A stretch of DNA of 64,000 nucleotides. Source: Streptomyces smyrnaeus. Lineage in GTDB: Bacteria; Actinomycetota; Actinomycetes; Streptomycetales; Streptomycetaceae. This document shows positions 18,191-26,503 of the stretch, piece after piece (position 1 is the stretch's first letter; each line of letters starts with the position of its first letter). Position numbers and translations under genes: made by a program. Where the stretch lies: assembly GCF_017676345.1 (NCBI RefSeq), contig NZ_JAFFZM010000021.1, positions 1-64,000 on the forward strand. The letters are read 5' to 3'. The notes beneath the pieces are model-generated. The model was given only the letters and a program-made list of their open reading frames with translations, was not told the origin of the DNA and ran no database searches.

Positions 18191-19438
18191 ATGATGGGGG
18201 GCGTGTCCTCGACGTCCGGAAGACTCGACTGCGACGTGCTCGTGATCGGCGCGGGCATCGTCGGCCTGTCCACCGCCCATGCCCTCACCCGCCGGGCGCC
18301 CGGCACCCGGGTCACCGTCCTGGAGAAGGAGCCCGGCCCCGCGCGGCACCAGACCGGGCGGAACAGCGGCGTGATCCACAGCGGCATCTACTATCCGCCC
18401 GGCTCCCTCAAGGCTCGGTTCGCGCTCGAAGGCGCGGCGGAGATGGTGAAGTTCTGCGCGGAGTACGGCATTCCGCATCAGGTGACCGGCAAGTTGATCG
18501 TCGCCACCGAACACCGGGAACTGCCCCGGCTGCACGCTTTGATCCAACGCGGCAGACAGCACGGCATCCCCGTACGGGAGCTGGGGCCGGTCCAGATCGC
18601 CGAGCACGAACCGCATGTACGCGGCCTCGCGGCCATCCATGTGGGCACGACGGGCGTGTGCGACTTCGCCGCCGTCACCGCCCAGCTCGCCCGGCTGGCG
18701 CGGGACGCGGGCACCGAGACCCGGTACGGCGCCGCCGGCCAGGTCACCGCGATCGACCGCCGCCCGGGCCGCGGGGTCGCCGTCCGTACAGCCGACGGTG
18801 CGGTGGTGCGGACGCGCGCCCTGGTCAACTGCGCCGGGCTGCACTGCGACAGCATCGCCCGACTCGCCGGAGACGCCCCGCAGGCCCGTATCCTCCCGTT
18901 CCGCGGCGAATACTCCGAACTGGCACCCGAGCGGGAACATCTGGTGCGCGGACTCGTCTACCCGGTACCCGACCCGGCGTTCCCCTTCCTGGGCGTCCAC
19001 CTGACGCGCGGCGTGCACGGCGGCGTACACGTCGGCCCGAACGCCGTCCCGGCACTGGCCCGCGAGGGATACGCGTGGCCGACCGTACGCCCCGCCGAAC
19101 TGGCCGGGCTCCTCACCCACCCCGGCACCTGGCGGATGGCCCGCCGCCACTGGCGGTACGGAGCCGGCGAGGTACGGCGCTCGCTCTCCCGCCCGGCGTT
19201 CACCGCCGCCGTGCAGCGCCTGCTGCCCGAGGTGACGGCAGCCGATCTGCGCCCCGCACCCGCCGGCGTACGCGCCCAGGCCGTCCTGCGGGACGGGACG
19301 CTCGTCGACGACTTCCTCCTCGCCGAGGGCCCCCACACCGTCCACGTCCTCAACGCACCGTCCCCGGCGGCCACCGCCTCGCTGCCCATCGGACGGGAGA
19401 TCGCCCGCCGGGTGGCCGGAGCACTGGGCGACGGCTGA
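18191..19438 (+). CDS. lhgO: L-2-hydroxyglutarate oxidase
   Basis: A 415-residue FAD oxidoreductase of the DAO family. The N-terminus has the FAD-binding LVIGAGIVGLSTAHAL, and HQTGRNSGVIHSGIYYPPGS is the signature of LhgO, which oxidises L-2-hydroxyglutarate to 2-oxoglutarate and feeds electrons to the respiratory chain. The C-terminal region has NAPSPAATASLPIG near the flavin site. ATG 18191 follows GGAGGC by 5 bases; a second ATG follows immediately. Length matches the family. It repairs or recycles a side product of malate/lactate dehydrogenase activity. The short space before it suggests its own promoter or read-through from the preceding regulator. Confidence 0.88.
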   Translation: MMGGVSSTSGRLDCDVLVIGAGIVGLSTAHALTRRAPGTRVTVLEKEPGPARHQTGRNSGVIHSGIYYPPGSLKARFALEGAAEMVKFCAEYGIPHQVTGKLIVATEHRELPRLHALIQRGRQHGIPVRELGPVQIAEHEPHVRGLAAIHVGTTGVCDFAAVTAQLARLARDAGTETRYGAAGQVTAIDRRPGRGVAVRTADGAVVRTRALVNCAGLHCDSIARLAGDAPQARILPFRGEYSELAPEREHLVRGLVYPVPDPAFPFLGVHLTRGVHGGVHVGPNAVPALAREGYAWPTVRPAELAGLLTHPGTWRMARRHWRYGAGEVRRSLSRPAFTAAVQRLLPEVTAADLRPAPAGVRAQAVLRDGTLVDDFLLAEGPHTVHVLNAPSPAATASLPIGREIARRVAGALGDG

Positions 19439-19490
19439 CCACGGGCTCGGGGTCGGCGCCCGCGGGCGGGCCTCGTTCCGTTCTCGGGCA

Positions 19491-19583
19491 CGCCTACGGT
19501 GGGCGGGGACCCACGGTGGGTGCCTACGGTGGGCGGGTGCTTACGGTGGGCGGGTGCCTACGGTGGGCGGGTGCCTACGGTGG
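19491..19583. repeat. Intergenic 17-bp minisatellite, five units
   Basis: The unit TGCCTACGGTGGGCGGG recurs with starts at about 19490, 19521, 19538, 19555 and 19572. The middle copies are perfectly tandem at 17-bp spacing (one C/T change), the first is separated by a degenerate 14-bp piece and the last is partial. It fills the gap between lhgO and the trmB promoter. Confidence 0.85.
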
Positions 19584-19614
19584 CTGTCGGAGCCTCGCGC
19601 CTCCGCCTCGCCAC

Positions 19615-19636
19615 CTCCCCGTAAAATTGAGACACC
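19615..19636 (+). promoter_or_regulatory. Probable trmB promoter giving a leaderless mRNA
   Basis: TAAAATT at 19622-19628 is a striking AT-rich -10-like element in this GC-rich setting, ending only 8 bases before the trmB GTG. No Shine-Dalgarno is present, so a leaderless transcript is likely. Confidence 0.5.
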
Positions 19637-20620
19637 GTGTCCGACAGCAAGAACCTCCCCCAGCCCGACGACCCCGCCGTCCCGCACGCCCGCGCCCACG
19701 CCCACGCCGACGGCCGGGTGCACCCGGCCCCTCAGCCCGACCAGGACCGTGCTCCGGTCGACCCGGCAGGCTCCCGAGACGAACCGAAGGACGCTGATGA
19801 TGACGGCTCCAAGGACGTTCACGACGGTCCGCGGCAGGCCGACGACGGCTCGGCCGGGTCCGGTGGCGGACGGGCACCACGGGTGATGGCGCGCATGTTC
19901 CCACCAGGTGCCGGGCCCTCCCCCGACCCGGCAGGTTCCCACCACGAACGCCGTATCCGCAGCTTCCAGCCCCGCCGCAGCCGGGTGACCAAGGGGCAGC
20001 GCACGGCGCTGGAGCGGCTGTGGCCCCAATGGGGGTTCGACGTGGACGGGCTGCACAAGCTCGACCTCGGTGAGCTCTTCGGCGACCCGGAGCTGCCCGT
20101 CGTGCTGGAGATCGGCTTCGGAATGGGCGAGGCCACGGCCCGGATGGCGGCTGCCGACCCGGCCACCGGCGTACTCGCCGTGGACGTCCACACCCCCGGC
20201 CAGGGCAACCTGCTGCGCCTCGCCGACGAGCAGGGCCTCAGCAACGTACGGGTGGGCAACGGCGACGCGATCATCCTGCTGCGGGAGATGCTGGCCCCCG
20301 ACTCGCTCTCCGGACTGCGGATCTACTTCCCCGACCCGTGGCCGAAGGCCCGCCACCACAAGCGGCGCCTGATCCAGCCCGAGTTCCTCGACCTCGCCGC
20401 CGGACCGCTGCGGTCCGGCGCGCTCGTGCACTGCGCGACGGACTGGGAGAACTACGCGGAGCAGATGCTCGAAGTACTCAGTGCCCATCCCGAGTACGAG
20501 AACACCCAGGCGGACGGCGGTTTCGCGCCCCGGCCCGAGAACCGCCCGCTCACCCGCTTCGAGGGGCAGGGGCTGGACAAGGGCCACAAGGTCCGCGACC
20601 TGCTCTTCCGACGCCGCTGA
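19637..20620 (+). CDS. trmB: tRNA (guanine-N7)-methyltransferase
   Basis: A 327-residue SAM-dependent enzyme that makes m7G46 in tRNA variable loops. Core motifs are VVLEIGFGMGEATARMA (SAM binding), GVLAVDVHTPGQGNLL, VRVGNGDAIILLREML and the family signature YFPDPWPKARHHKRRL with a C-terminal TDWENYAEQM and LTRFEGQGLDKGHKV. The first ~100 residues are an unusual His/Pro/Asp-rich extension absent from typical TrmB (~220 residues). Its codon use looks like real coding sequence and the promoter sits directly in front of the GTG at 19637, so the extension may well be translated. Confidence 0.93.
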   Translation: MSDSKNLPQPDDPAVPHARAHAHADGRVHPAPQPDQDRAPVDPAGSRDEPKDADDDGSKDVHDGPRQADDGSAGSGGGRAPRVMARMFPPGAGPSPDPAGSHHERRIRSFQPRRSRVTKGQRTALERLWPQWGFDVDGLHKLDLGELFGDPELPVVLEIGFGMGEATARMAAADPATGVLAVDVHTPGQGNLLRLADEQGLSNVRVGNGDAIILLREMLAPDSLSGLRIYFPDPWPKARHHKRRLIQPEFLDLAAGPLRSGALVHCATDWENYAEQMLEVLSAHPEYENTQADGGFAPRPENRPLTRFEGQGLDKGHKVRDLLFRRR

Positions 20621-20752
20621 GCGCCGCACGCGGTACGCCGCGGCGGTGACACCCGCCCGGCCCCGGCACCGGTGGCTGAGGCGTTACGGCCGCCGGGCAC
20701 CGGTTGTGGCGCTGCCGCAGCGGCCGTCACCCACACTGGTTACTGTCAATGG

Positions 20753-22723
20753 GTGCATGACGAGGCAAACGGCGCCCCCGGCGCGCCGCCGAACCCGAGG
20801 ACGCCCGGGCCTTCCGACGGCCCCGCGTCCGTCCCGCCCGCACCTCCTGGCCGGCCGGAGAGCCCCCAGGACCGGGTACCGGAGACGGAGCGGGGTGGAT
20901 CGCGGCCCGAGGACGGCACGCAGTCGGCACAGCCGGAGCCTGCCTGGACGCCCCCGCCGATGCCCGCGACCACGCACGACCCGGCACCGGCGAACCCCTA
21001 TGCGCCCGCGGACCCGTACGCACCCGCGGAGTCGTACGCACCCACGGATCCGTACGCGCCGACGCCGCAGAGCCCCCCTGGCACGAACCCGTACGGCACC
21101 TCTCCGTACGGCGCGCCTCCGCACGGCCCGGCCCCGTACGGCCCGGCCCCGCACAGCACAACCCCACACGGCGGCCCTGCCCCGTACAGCGCGACGCCTC
21201 CGGCCGTACCCGCGGCGACCCCGCAGCCCCCCGCACCCGGTGGGCCGAAGCCCGCTGCGGGCGAGGGCGCCGGCGCGATGGGCGCCCCCCGGGCGGCCGG
21301 CACCGTTCCCCCGGCAGGCCCCCACTACCCGGAGGTGGCCGCGCCACCGGGCCAGGGCCAGGGCGCGCCACCGAACCCGTACCCGTACCCCGCAGCCCAC
21401 TCACCTTCCTCGCCCCACCCGTCGTCCACGGACAACATGCGCACCACCCCCACGGGCGCCGGCGGAGCCGGGCAGGAGGGTCCCGCGCACACCATGCAGA
21501 CGCACCCGGTGCCGTCCTGGTGGCAGCGCAATCAGCGTCCCCTCCGCGCCACAGCAGTCATCGTGCTGCTCGGGCTGTGCGGACTGATGATCCTGGCGCT
21601 GGTCCGCGAACAGACGGGGACGCAGGGCCTGCTGGTCGGATTCGGCCTGGCGCTCTTCCCGGTACCGCTGCTGCTGGCGGCCTTCCGCTGGCTGAACGCG
21701 CCGCAGCCCGCGCCGTGGCGCAACCACCTCTTCGCCTTCGCCTGGGGCGCCTGCGCCGCGACACTGGTGGCCATCCTCGCCAACGGCTTCGCCACCGACT
21801 GGCTGGCATCCTCAGTCGTCGTCGACTCACCGCACCAGGCGGACACGCTGGGCGCCACCGTCATAGCCCCCATCGTCGAGGAGACGACCAAGGCAGGGGC
21901 CATCCTGCTGCTCTTCCTCTTCCGCCGCCACCACCTCGACAGCGTCGTCTCCGGCATCGCCGCGGCCGGCATCACCGCCGCCGGTTTCGCCTTCACGGAG
22001 AACATCCTCTACCTCGGCACCGCGTACGGGGAGGACACGATGCTGGACCCCGAGAGCCTCTCCAGCTCCGCGACGGCCGGCACCTTCCTCATCCGCATCA
22101 TCTTCGCGCCCTTCGCGCACCCGCTGTTCACGGCGATGACGGGCATCGCCTTCGGCATGATCGCCGCCCTGCCGCGACGACGGCGTGCCCTGCGCTGGAT
22201 ACTGCCGCTGCTGGGCTGGTTCACGGCGGTGCTGCTGCACGCGATATGGAACGGCTCCGCGTCCTTCGCCAACTACACGTTCCTCGCCGTGTACGGCCTC
22301 TTCATGATCCCCGTCTTCGGCGCGCTGACCTGGCTGGCCATCTGGTCCCGGCTGCACGAGCTGCGCGTCGTACGCGACACCCTGCCCGCCTACGCCGCCG
22401 CCGGCTGGTTCAGCGAGCCGGAACCCTGGTCCCTCTCCTCCATGCGGGCCCGCTCCATGGCCCGCGCCATGGCCCGCCGCAGCCACGGCCCCGAGGCGGC
22501 CCGCACCGTCACCGCCTACCAGCACGACGCCACCGCCCTGGCCCAGCTCCGCTCCCGCGCCGACAACGGCGCCACCGCCCCCGACTTCGCCGCCCGGGAG
22601 CACGAACTCCTCCAACGCCTCTGGACCAACCGCCCCCTGGCCGGCCCCCCCACCACCAGCGCCGCCCTCGCCCTGAGCCGCCCGACCATCCCAATGTGGG
22701 CGCCGTACCCGCCACCGCGCTGA
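20753..22723 (+). CDS. PrsW-family intramembrane metalloprotease
   Basis: About 656 residues from GTG 20753 (VHDEANGAPG), with TACTGTCAAT immediately upstream as a possible leaderless promoter; the frame is open 27 codons further. The first ~260 residues are Pro/Ala/Tyr-rich and cytoplasmic, with repeated DPYAP-type units. Then come 8-9 membrane segments carrying the PrsW signature: IVEETTKAGAILLLFLF (catalytic Glu pair), GFAFTENILYLG, PFAHPLFTAMTGIAFG and LLHAIWNG. In Bacillus PrsW cleaves the anti-sigma factor RsiW; in Streptomyces substrates are mostly unknown. A ~120-residue basic tail follows the last membrane helix. It is the last core gene before the lower-GC island. Confidence 0.85.
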   Translation: MHDEANGAPGAPPNPRTPGPSDGPASVPPAPPGRPESPQDRVPETERGGSRPEDGTQSAQPEPAWTPPPMPATTHDPAPANPYAPADPYAPAESYAPTDPYAPTPQSPPGTNPYGTSPYGAPPHGPAPYGPAPHSTTPHGGPAPYSATPPAVPAATPQPPAPGGPKPAAGEGAGAMGAPRAAGTVPPAGPHYPEVAAPPGQGQGAPPNPYPYPAAHSPSSPHPSSTDNMRTTPTGAGGAGQEGPAHTMQTHPVPSWWQRNQRPLRATAVIVLLGLCGLMILALVREQTGTQGLLVGFGLALFPVPLLLAAFRWLNAPQPAPWRNHLFAFAWGACAATLVAILANGFATDWLASSVVVDSPHQADTLGATVIAPIVEETTKAGAILLLFLFRRHHLDSVVSGIAAAGITAAGFAFTENILYLGTAYGEDTMLDPESLSSSATAGTFLIRIIFAPFAHPLFTAMTGIAFGMIAALPRRRRALRWILPLLGWFTAVLLHAIWNGSASFANYTFLAVYGLFMIPVFGALTWLAIWSRLHELRVVRDTLPAYAAAGWFSEPEPWSLSSMRARSMARAMARRSHGPEAARTVTAYQHDATALAQLRSRADNGATAPDFAAREHELLQRLWTNRPLAGPPTTSAALALSRPTIPMWAPYPPPR

Positions 22724-22781
22724 GGCACATAACTGCTCGGCTCCGGCCTCCCTGACCCAGCCGGTTGTTTAGGCTCTCTCT

Positions 22782-23243
22782 GTGTCCTCTTCCGAAGTCG
22801 TCAAGACTGAATCGCTCCCCGAGGGATCGTGGGCGTCCTCCGCAGCGCGTCGGCGGAACATGCAGGCAATCAAGAGTCGCGACACCACTCCCGAGCGAAG
22901 GATCCGGCAACTCGTGCACGCACGGGGCGCCCGGTACCGCGTCAGCGCGCGTCCGCTGCCCGACCTCCGGCGCACCGCAGACCTGGTCTTTCGTTCAGCG
23001 AAGATCGCGGTCTTCATTGACGGGTGCTACTGGCATGGCTGCGCCGAGCATTACGTGCCGCCGAAAACCAACTCGGGGTACTGGTCAGACAAGGTAGCGC
23101 GCAATATCGCACGCGACCGCGACACTGATCAGAAGCTCAGAGAGGCTGGCTGGCTCGTGCTCCGGTTCTGGGAGCACGAGGAGTCAGACGCTTGCGCTGA
23201 AAAAATCATCACTGCGGTAAGAAACAGGCGTCGTAACAAGTGA
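22782..23243 (+). CDS. vsr: Very short patch repair (Vsr) endonuclease
   Basis: A 153-residue nuclease starting at GTG 22782. All expected parts are present: RRRNMQAIKSRDTTPERRIR near residue 23, catalytic Asp67 in TADLVF, the zinc site GCYWHGCAEH (Cys82, His85, Cys87, His90), N108xxxD112 (NIARD) and the terminal FWEHE at 129-133. Vsr nicks 5' to the T of T:G mismatches that arise when a C5-methylcytosine deaminates, and so protects sites marked by a neighbouring C5 methyltransferase. It converges on and overlaps that methyltransferase by 60 bp, which supports the partnership. First gene of the accessory island. Confidence 0.95.
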   Translation: MSSSEVVKTESLPEGSWASSAARRRNMQAIKSRDTTPERRIRQLVHARGARYRVSARPLPDLRRTADLVFRSAKIAVFIDGCYWHGCAEHYVPPKTNSGYWSDKVARNIARDRDTDQKLREAGWLVLRFWEHEESDACAEKIITAVRNRRRNK

Positions 23244-24470
23244 GGCAGAGATTTCATCCACTTCCTCAACGAGCTCTGTCTGCATAAATTCTGGCTCGCC
23301 TCGCCGCACGCTGCAGTAATCGACCTCAAGCTCCGAGAGAAGCTGATCCTTCAACTCGGGACGCAGGACCGATGCAATGGCCAGTCCCAGCGCCTTGGCA
23401 ACTGGCGGAGGGAAAGCATTTCCAACCTGGCGATACTTCGCCGTCTTTCCACCGGAAAATTTCCAATGGGCAGGGAAACTTTGCACGCTGGCGGCCTGTC
23501 GCACGGTCAGCATCGGCCCCTCTGGCCGCAGAAAATCCCGGTCTAGATCTTTCACCTCTTCTGGCTCGTTCGCCACTCCCATCGCGTTCACTCCGAAGCT
23601 CAGCCAGCTCTTCTTGGCGCGATTGGGGCCGAGGTCCGCGCCGCCATGCTTCTTCGAGCCACCGACCAGCGTAGGTGCGATGCGCACGCTCTCCCGCGCT
23701 CGCTTCTCCCACCTCTCGTACGCCGCTTTGATTTCGGCACCACGGGCTGGGAATTTCTGCACGAGAAGATCCCGCCGTCTGACCATTTCTGGCTGGAGCG
23801 CCTCGAATAGATCAGCCCGCTGCCCCGCAACACCAATTGGCCAAGGAAACTTCTCGGTTCCCACCATGACATCGTTGCGAATGGCAATGAGAACGGACCT
23901 TGGGCGAAGCTGCGGAACCCCATAGTCACGAGCTTCCAGCAATCGCCACCCACAGACGGCGTACCCTTTTTCTGACAGCTCGTGCGTGATTTCTGAACGG
24001 TACGTGTCAAACTTCTCGTGCAGAATCCCGCGCACATTCTCGATGAGGACAGCGCGAGGCATCAACGCCCCAACGAGCTTCAGCATGGCGGGAAACAAGT
24101 CCCGCTCATCGTCCCGGCCAAGCCCATGCCCGGCGACGGAAAACGGCGGGCACGGCACTCCCCCAGCCAGAAGGTCCAGTTCGCCCTCTTCAAGGGGGCG
24201 ACCGCCCTTCTGTCCCTTCGGGGCGGGGAGCGCTGTCATCTTCCGGCCCGCATCGAAGTCCTTCAGGTCCCCTTGAAGAACCTCACAACCTTCCCACTCA
24301 TCGTCATTGCCGACATTCTCAGCGAGGGTGGCGCATGCGTACTGATCGATCTCGAGGAGAGCCAGGTGCCGGAAGCCCGCTCGATGCAGCCCGATCGCCT
24401 GTCCGCCTGCCCCGGCGCAGATCTCTACCGAGGTCAGCGGCTCCTGCGCACCGCGATCGCTCGCACTCAT
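23184..24470 (-). CDS. DNA (cytosine-5) methyltransferase
   Basis: A 428-residue C5 MTase with the motifs in order: I, EICAGAGGQAIGLHRAGF (residue 16); IV, GGVPCPPFSVAGHG with catalytic Cys107; VI, ENVRG (144); VIII, PQLRPRSVLI; a variable target-recognition stretch around residues 215-300 (GGSKKHGGADLG); IX, RPEGPMLTVRQAASVQSFP; and X, QVGNAFPPPVAKALG. It looks intact. It is the last gene of a leftward run and is separated from the upstream helicase gene by 200 bp. The recognition site is unknown. Base composition is lower in GC than the flanking core genes, in keeping with horizontal transfer. Confidence 0.95.
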   Translation of the reverse strand: MSASDRGAQEPLTSVEICAGAGGQAIGLHRAGFRHLALLEIDQYACATLAENVGNDDEWEGCEVLQGDLKDFDAGRKMTALPAPKGQKGGRPLEEGELDLLAGGVPCPPFSVAGHGLGRDDERDLFPAMLKLVGALMPRAVLIENVRGILHEKFDTYRSEITHELSEKGYAVCGWRLLEARDYGVPQLRPRSVLIAIRNDVMVGTEKFPWPIGVAGQRADLFEALQPEMVRRRDLLVQKFPARGAEIKAAYERWEKRARESVRIAPTLVGGSKKHGGADLGPNRAKKSWLSFGVNAMGVANEPEEVKDLDRDFLRPEGPMLTVRQAASVQSFPAHWKFSGGKTAKYRQVGNAFPPPVAKALGLAIASVLRPELKDQLLSELEVDYCSVRRGEPEFMQTELVEEVDEISASLVTTPVSYRSDDFFSASV

Positions 24471-24670
24471 CGGCGTGGTTCCTTCCAGCGTGACTCACAG
24501 CAACTGCACCAAGTTTCGCAGAATTCTCTGTCACTACTAGGAGCTGGCAACACACCATGTGCCCGTCTCTGCTGCCGGAAGTCCCGCAGCACGCCAGGGT
24601 TCCGTCACCTCTGGACACTGTCTGTGCTGGCCAGGCCACACATCCGCCTGGCCGCTGCGGGCCGGACCCG
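24471..24670. other. 200-bp spacer inside the island
   Basis: It lies between the start of the methyltransferase and the stop of the helicase, both leftward. No gene or convincing hairpin was seen. Its length suggests the methyltransferase has its own promoter here. Confidence 0.4.
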
Positions 24671-26503
24671 CTACGCCTTCCCGATATGCTTGAGCACCGC
24701 TCGCACATCGGCGATATCCAGACCTCCCACCCCCGCAGGCGCGTCCTGGAGGTCCGCAAGCTGCTGAACCTCCGGATCGTCCAGAACCTTTGACATGAAC
24801 TCCAGCTTGTCCCTCAGCCGGGTCTCAACGACCTCGTCGATGGTGTCACGGGCGGCCAGCACTGTGATCCGCGTCTCCACATCGTCAGCCAGTCCCAGTC
24901 TGTGGATACGGTCGAGACTCTGCAGGTAGCGGCCGGCCATGAAGTCCCGGTCTACGTAGACTGCGTCGTGGCAGACCTGATGGAGACTGATTCCTTCGCC
25001 GAGTGTGGCTGGGTTCGACACAAGCACCATGCAATCGGGGTCTTCCCTGAACCGACGGATCTCCTCCTCCCGGTTGGGAGTACCGCCATACACAACTGCT
25101 GCCGGGTATCCCTCGCCCTCCAACAGCTTCGCCAACGAGGTAAGGCTGCGCACGAAAGTGGTCCAGATGAGAGTCTTACGGCCACGGGCGACGTTTTCCG
25201 CCACGAGACCCACGGCCGCACGGTACTTGGGGGGCAGCTCGTAGTCAGGCAAGTCCTGCAGCAACTGGTACAGGGACCCGTTCTCGGGGACGTCCAGAGG
25301 AGGCAGCCTGTACTCAACCGGCTCATGCTTAGTGCTTCCCTCAAGCAGCAGCGCCGGATTGGTGGCGGCCATCAGCATGCGGAGAGCTGACTTACCCAAT
25401 GCCGCGAAGTCATCCGATGACGCTTCCGCCCGCGCCGAGAGATCCCCCACCAAGGCACGGTAGATCTCATCGTGAAGCGGAGGCAGGTCCACTCGCTCGA
25501 TGTGAGCCGTAACTGGCGGTAGCCCGAGTTCCTGCTTGGTCGTCCGGGTGAAGAGCGGCCTGAGAACGGCGCTCGCGTGGGCCAGGTCCCCGCCGGCCAC
25601 AGCTTGAGTCACCACCCGCTGCCCGTGCCCTGGCCAGACAAAGCCCAGAAGGTTCTCAAGGTCCTTGGCTCCGTTCGGAGCCGGCGTACCTGTCAGGATG
25701 AGCCGCCGCTTCGCAAGAGGCCCGAGTGCCATACACGCCGCCCCGTAAGTGCCCTTGGCTCCGAGTTTCATCCGGTGTGCCTCATCGAGGATGAGCACGG
25801 ACGGCTCTTCGCGTAGCCACGCCGCGAGGTAGGCGAGATTACGGTCCAAGCGCTCGTAATTCGCGATCAGCACTTCTGCATGGGGGTCCTCACCACTGTC
25901 AAGCTTGCAGTAGCGCAGGCCAGGAGAGAAACACGTCCCAGTTTCATAGATCCATGACTCATACGCAGACTTGGGACTGATGACGAGCAGCCTCTTAGCC
26001 GCGCCCTCCGTCCGCACCACGGCGTAGAGTCCCAGAGCGGCTCTGGTCTTTCCCGCTCCAGGGACACTGAAATTGGCCCCGTGCCGGAGAGCAAGCAACT
26101 TGCTGATATCCCGTCGCTGAAACTCAGTCAGCGGCGCAGACCAGTCAGAACCGAGACGGATATCGAGTTCTTCCCGGGTGAGGAGGCCCGTGTCAGTGTC
26201 AGCAGAACTGAGCTGCTTCTCAGCAGTTTCGGCGTCCTGCAGACTGGACACGACCAGGGCACTCAGATCTGAGTCCCACTGCACCTCTTCGGGGGCGGGC
26301 CAGCTCGCCAGAACATTGATCCCCGACAGAAGGTCTTCAAGGTCCACGAGGGCCGAGGTGGGACCCAACTGCCGACCGGTACGGAATCGGGCGGTTAGCT
26401 GGACAAGGTCAGAGCGATACTGTTCCGGAACCCGAAGCTCCGCCTTAGTCCGGCTCACATCGAAGCCAAGCTGGAGTGAGAACTCTTCTGCCGGAACGCT
26501 CAC
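24671..26503 (-). CDS. SNF2-type DEAH helicase of the modification island
   Basis: A 610-residue superfamily 2 helicase. Residues ~125-400 are the first RecA-like lobe: TEFQRRDISKLLALRHGANF (Q-type motif), Walker A VPGAGKT (147-153), LLVISPKSAYESWI (Ia), DEAH (240-243) and TGTPAPNGAKDLENLL (III). The second lobe has KTLIWTTFVRSL (IV), NPATLGEGISLHQ (V) and GRYLQSLDRIHRLGL (VI), the SNF2/RapA-like pattern. The N-terminal 110 residues and C-terminal 60 match nothing I know. Its start overlaps the stop of the ParB-like gene by 4 bp (ATGA), so the two are translated together and probably work as one complex, with the helicase translocating on DNA. Confidence 0.88.
   Translation of the reverse strand: MSVPAEEFSLQLGFDVSRTKAELRVPEQYRSDLVQLTARFRTGRQLGPTSALVDLEDLLSGINVLASWPAPEEVQWDSDLSALVVSSLQDAETAEKQLSSADTDTGLLTREELDIRLGSDWSAPLTEFQRRDISKLLALRHGANFSVPGAGKTRAALGLYAVVRTEGAAKRLLVISPKSAYESWIYETGTCFSPGLRYCKLDSGEDPHAEVLIANYERLDRNLAYLAAWLREEPSVLILDEAHRMKLGAKGTYGAACMALGPLAKRRLILTGTPAPNGAKDLENLLGFVWPGHGQRVVTQAVAGGDLAHASAVLRPLFTRTTKQELGLPPVTAHIERVDLPPLHDEIYRALVGDLSARAEASSDDFAALGKSALRMLMAATNPALLLEGSTKHEPVEYRLPPLDVPENGSLYQLLQDLPDYELPPKYRAAVGLVAENVARGRKTLIWTTFVRSLTSLAKLLEGEGYPAAVVYGGTPNREEEIRRFREDPDCMVLVSNPATLGEGISLHQVCHDAVYVDRDFMAGRYLQSLDRIHRLGLADDVETRITVLAARDTIDEVVETRLRDKLEFMSKVLDDPEVQQLADLQDAPAGVGGLDIADVRAVLKHIGKA

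Noticed and set aside
19491..19583. The 17-bp repeats considered as iterons of an origin or as CRISPR.
   Set aside because: No replication protein is nearby, the units are contiguous without spacers, and they are GC-rich rather than origin-like.
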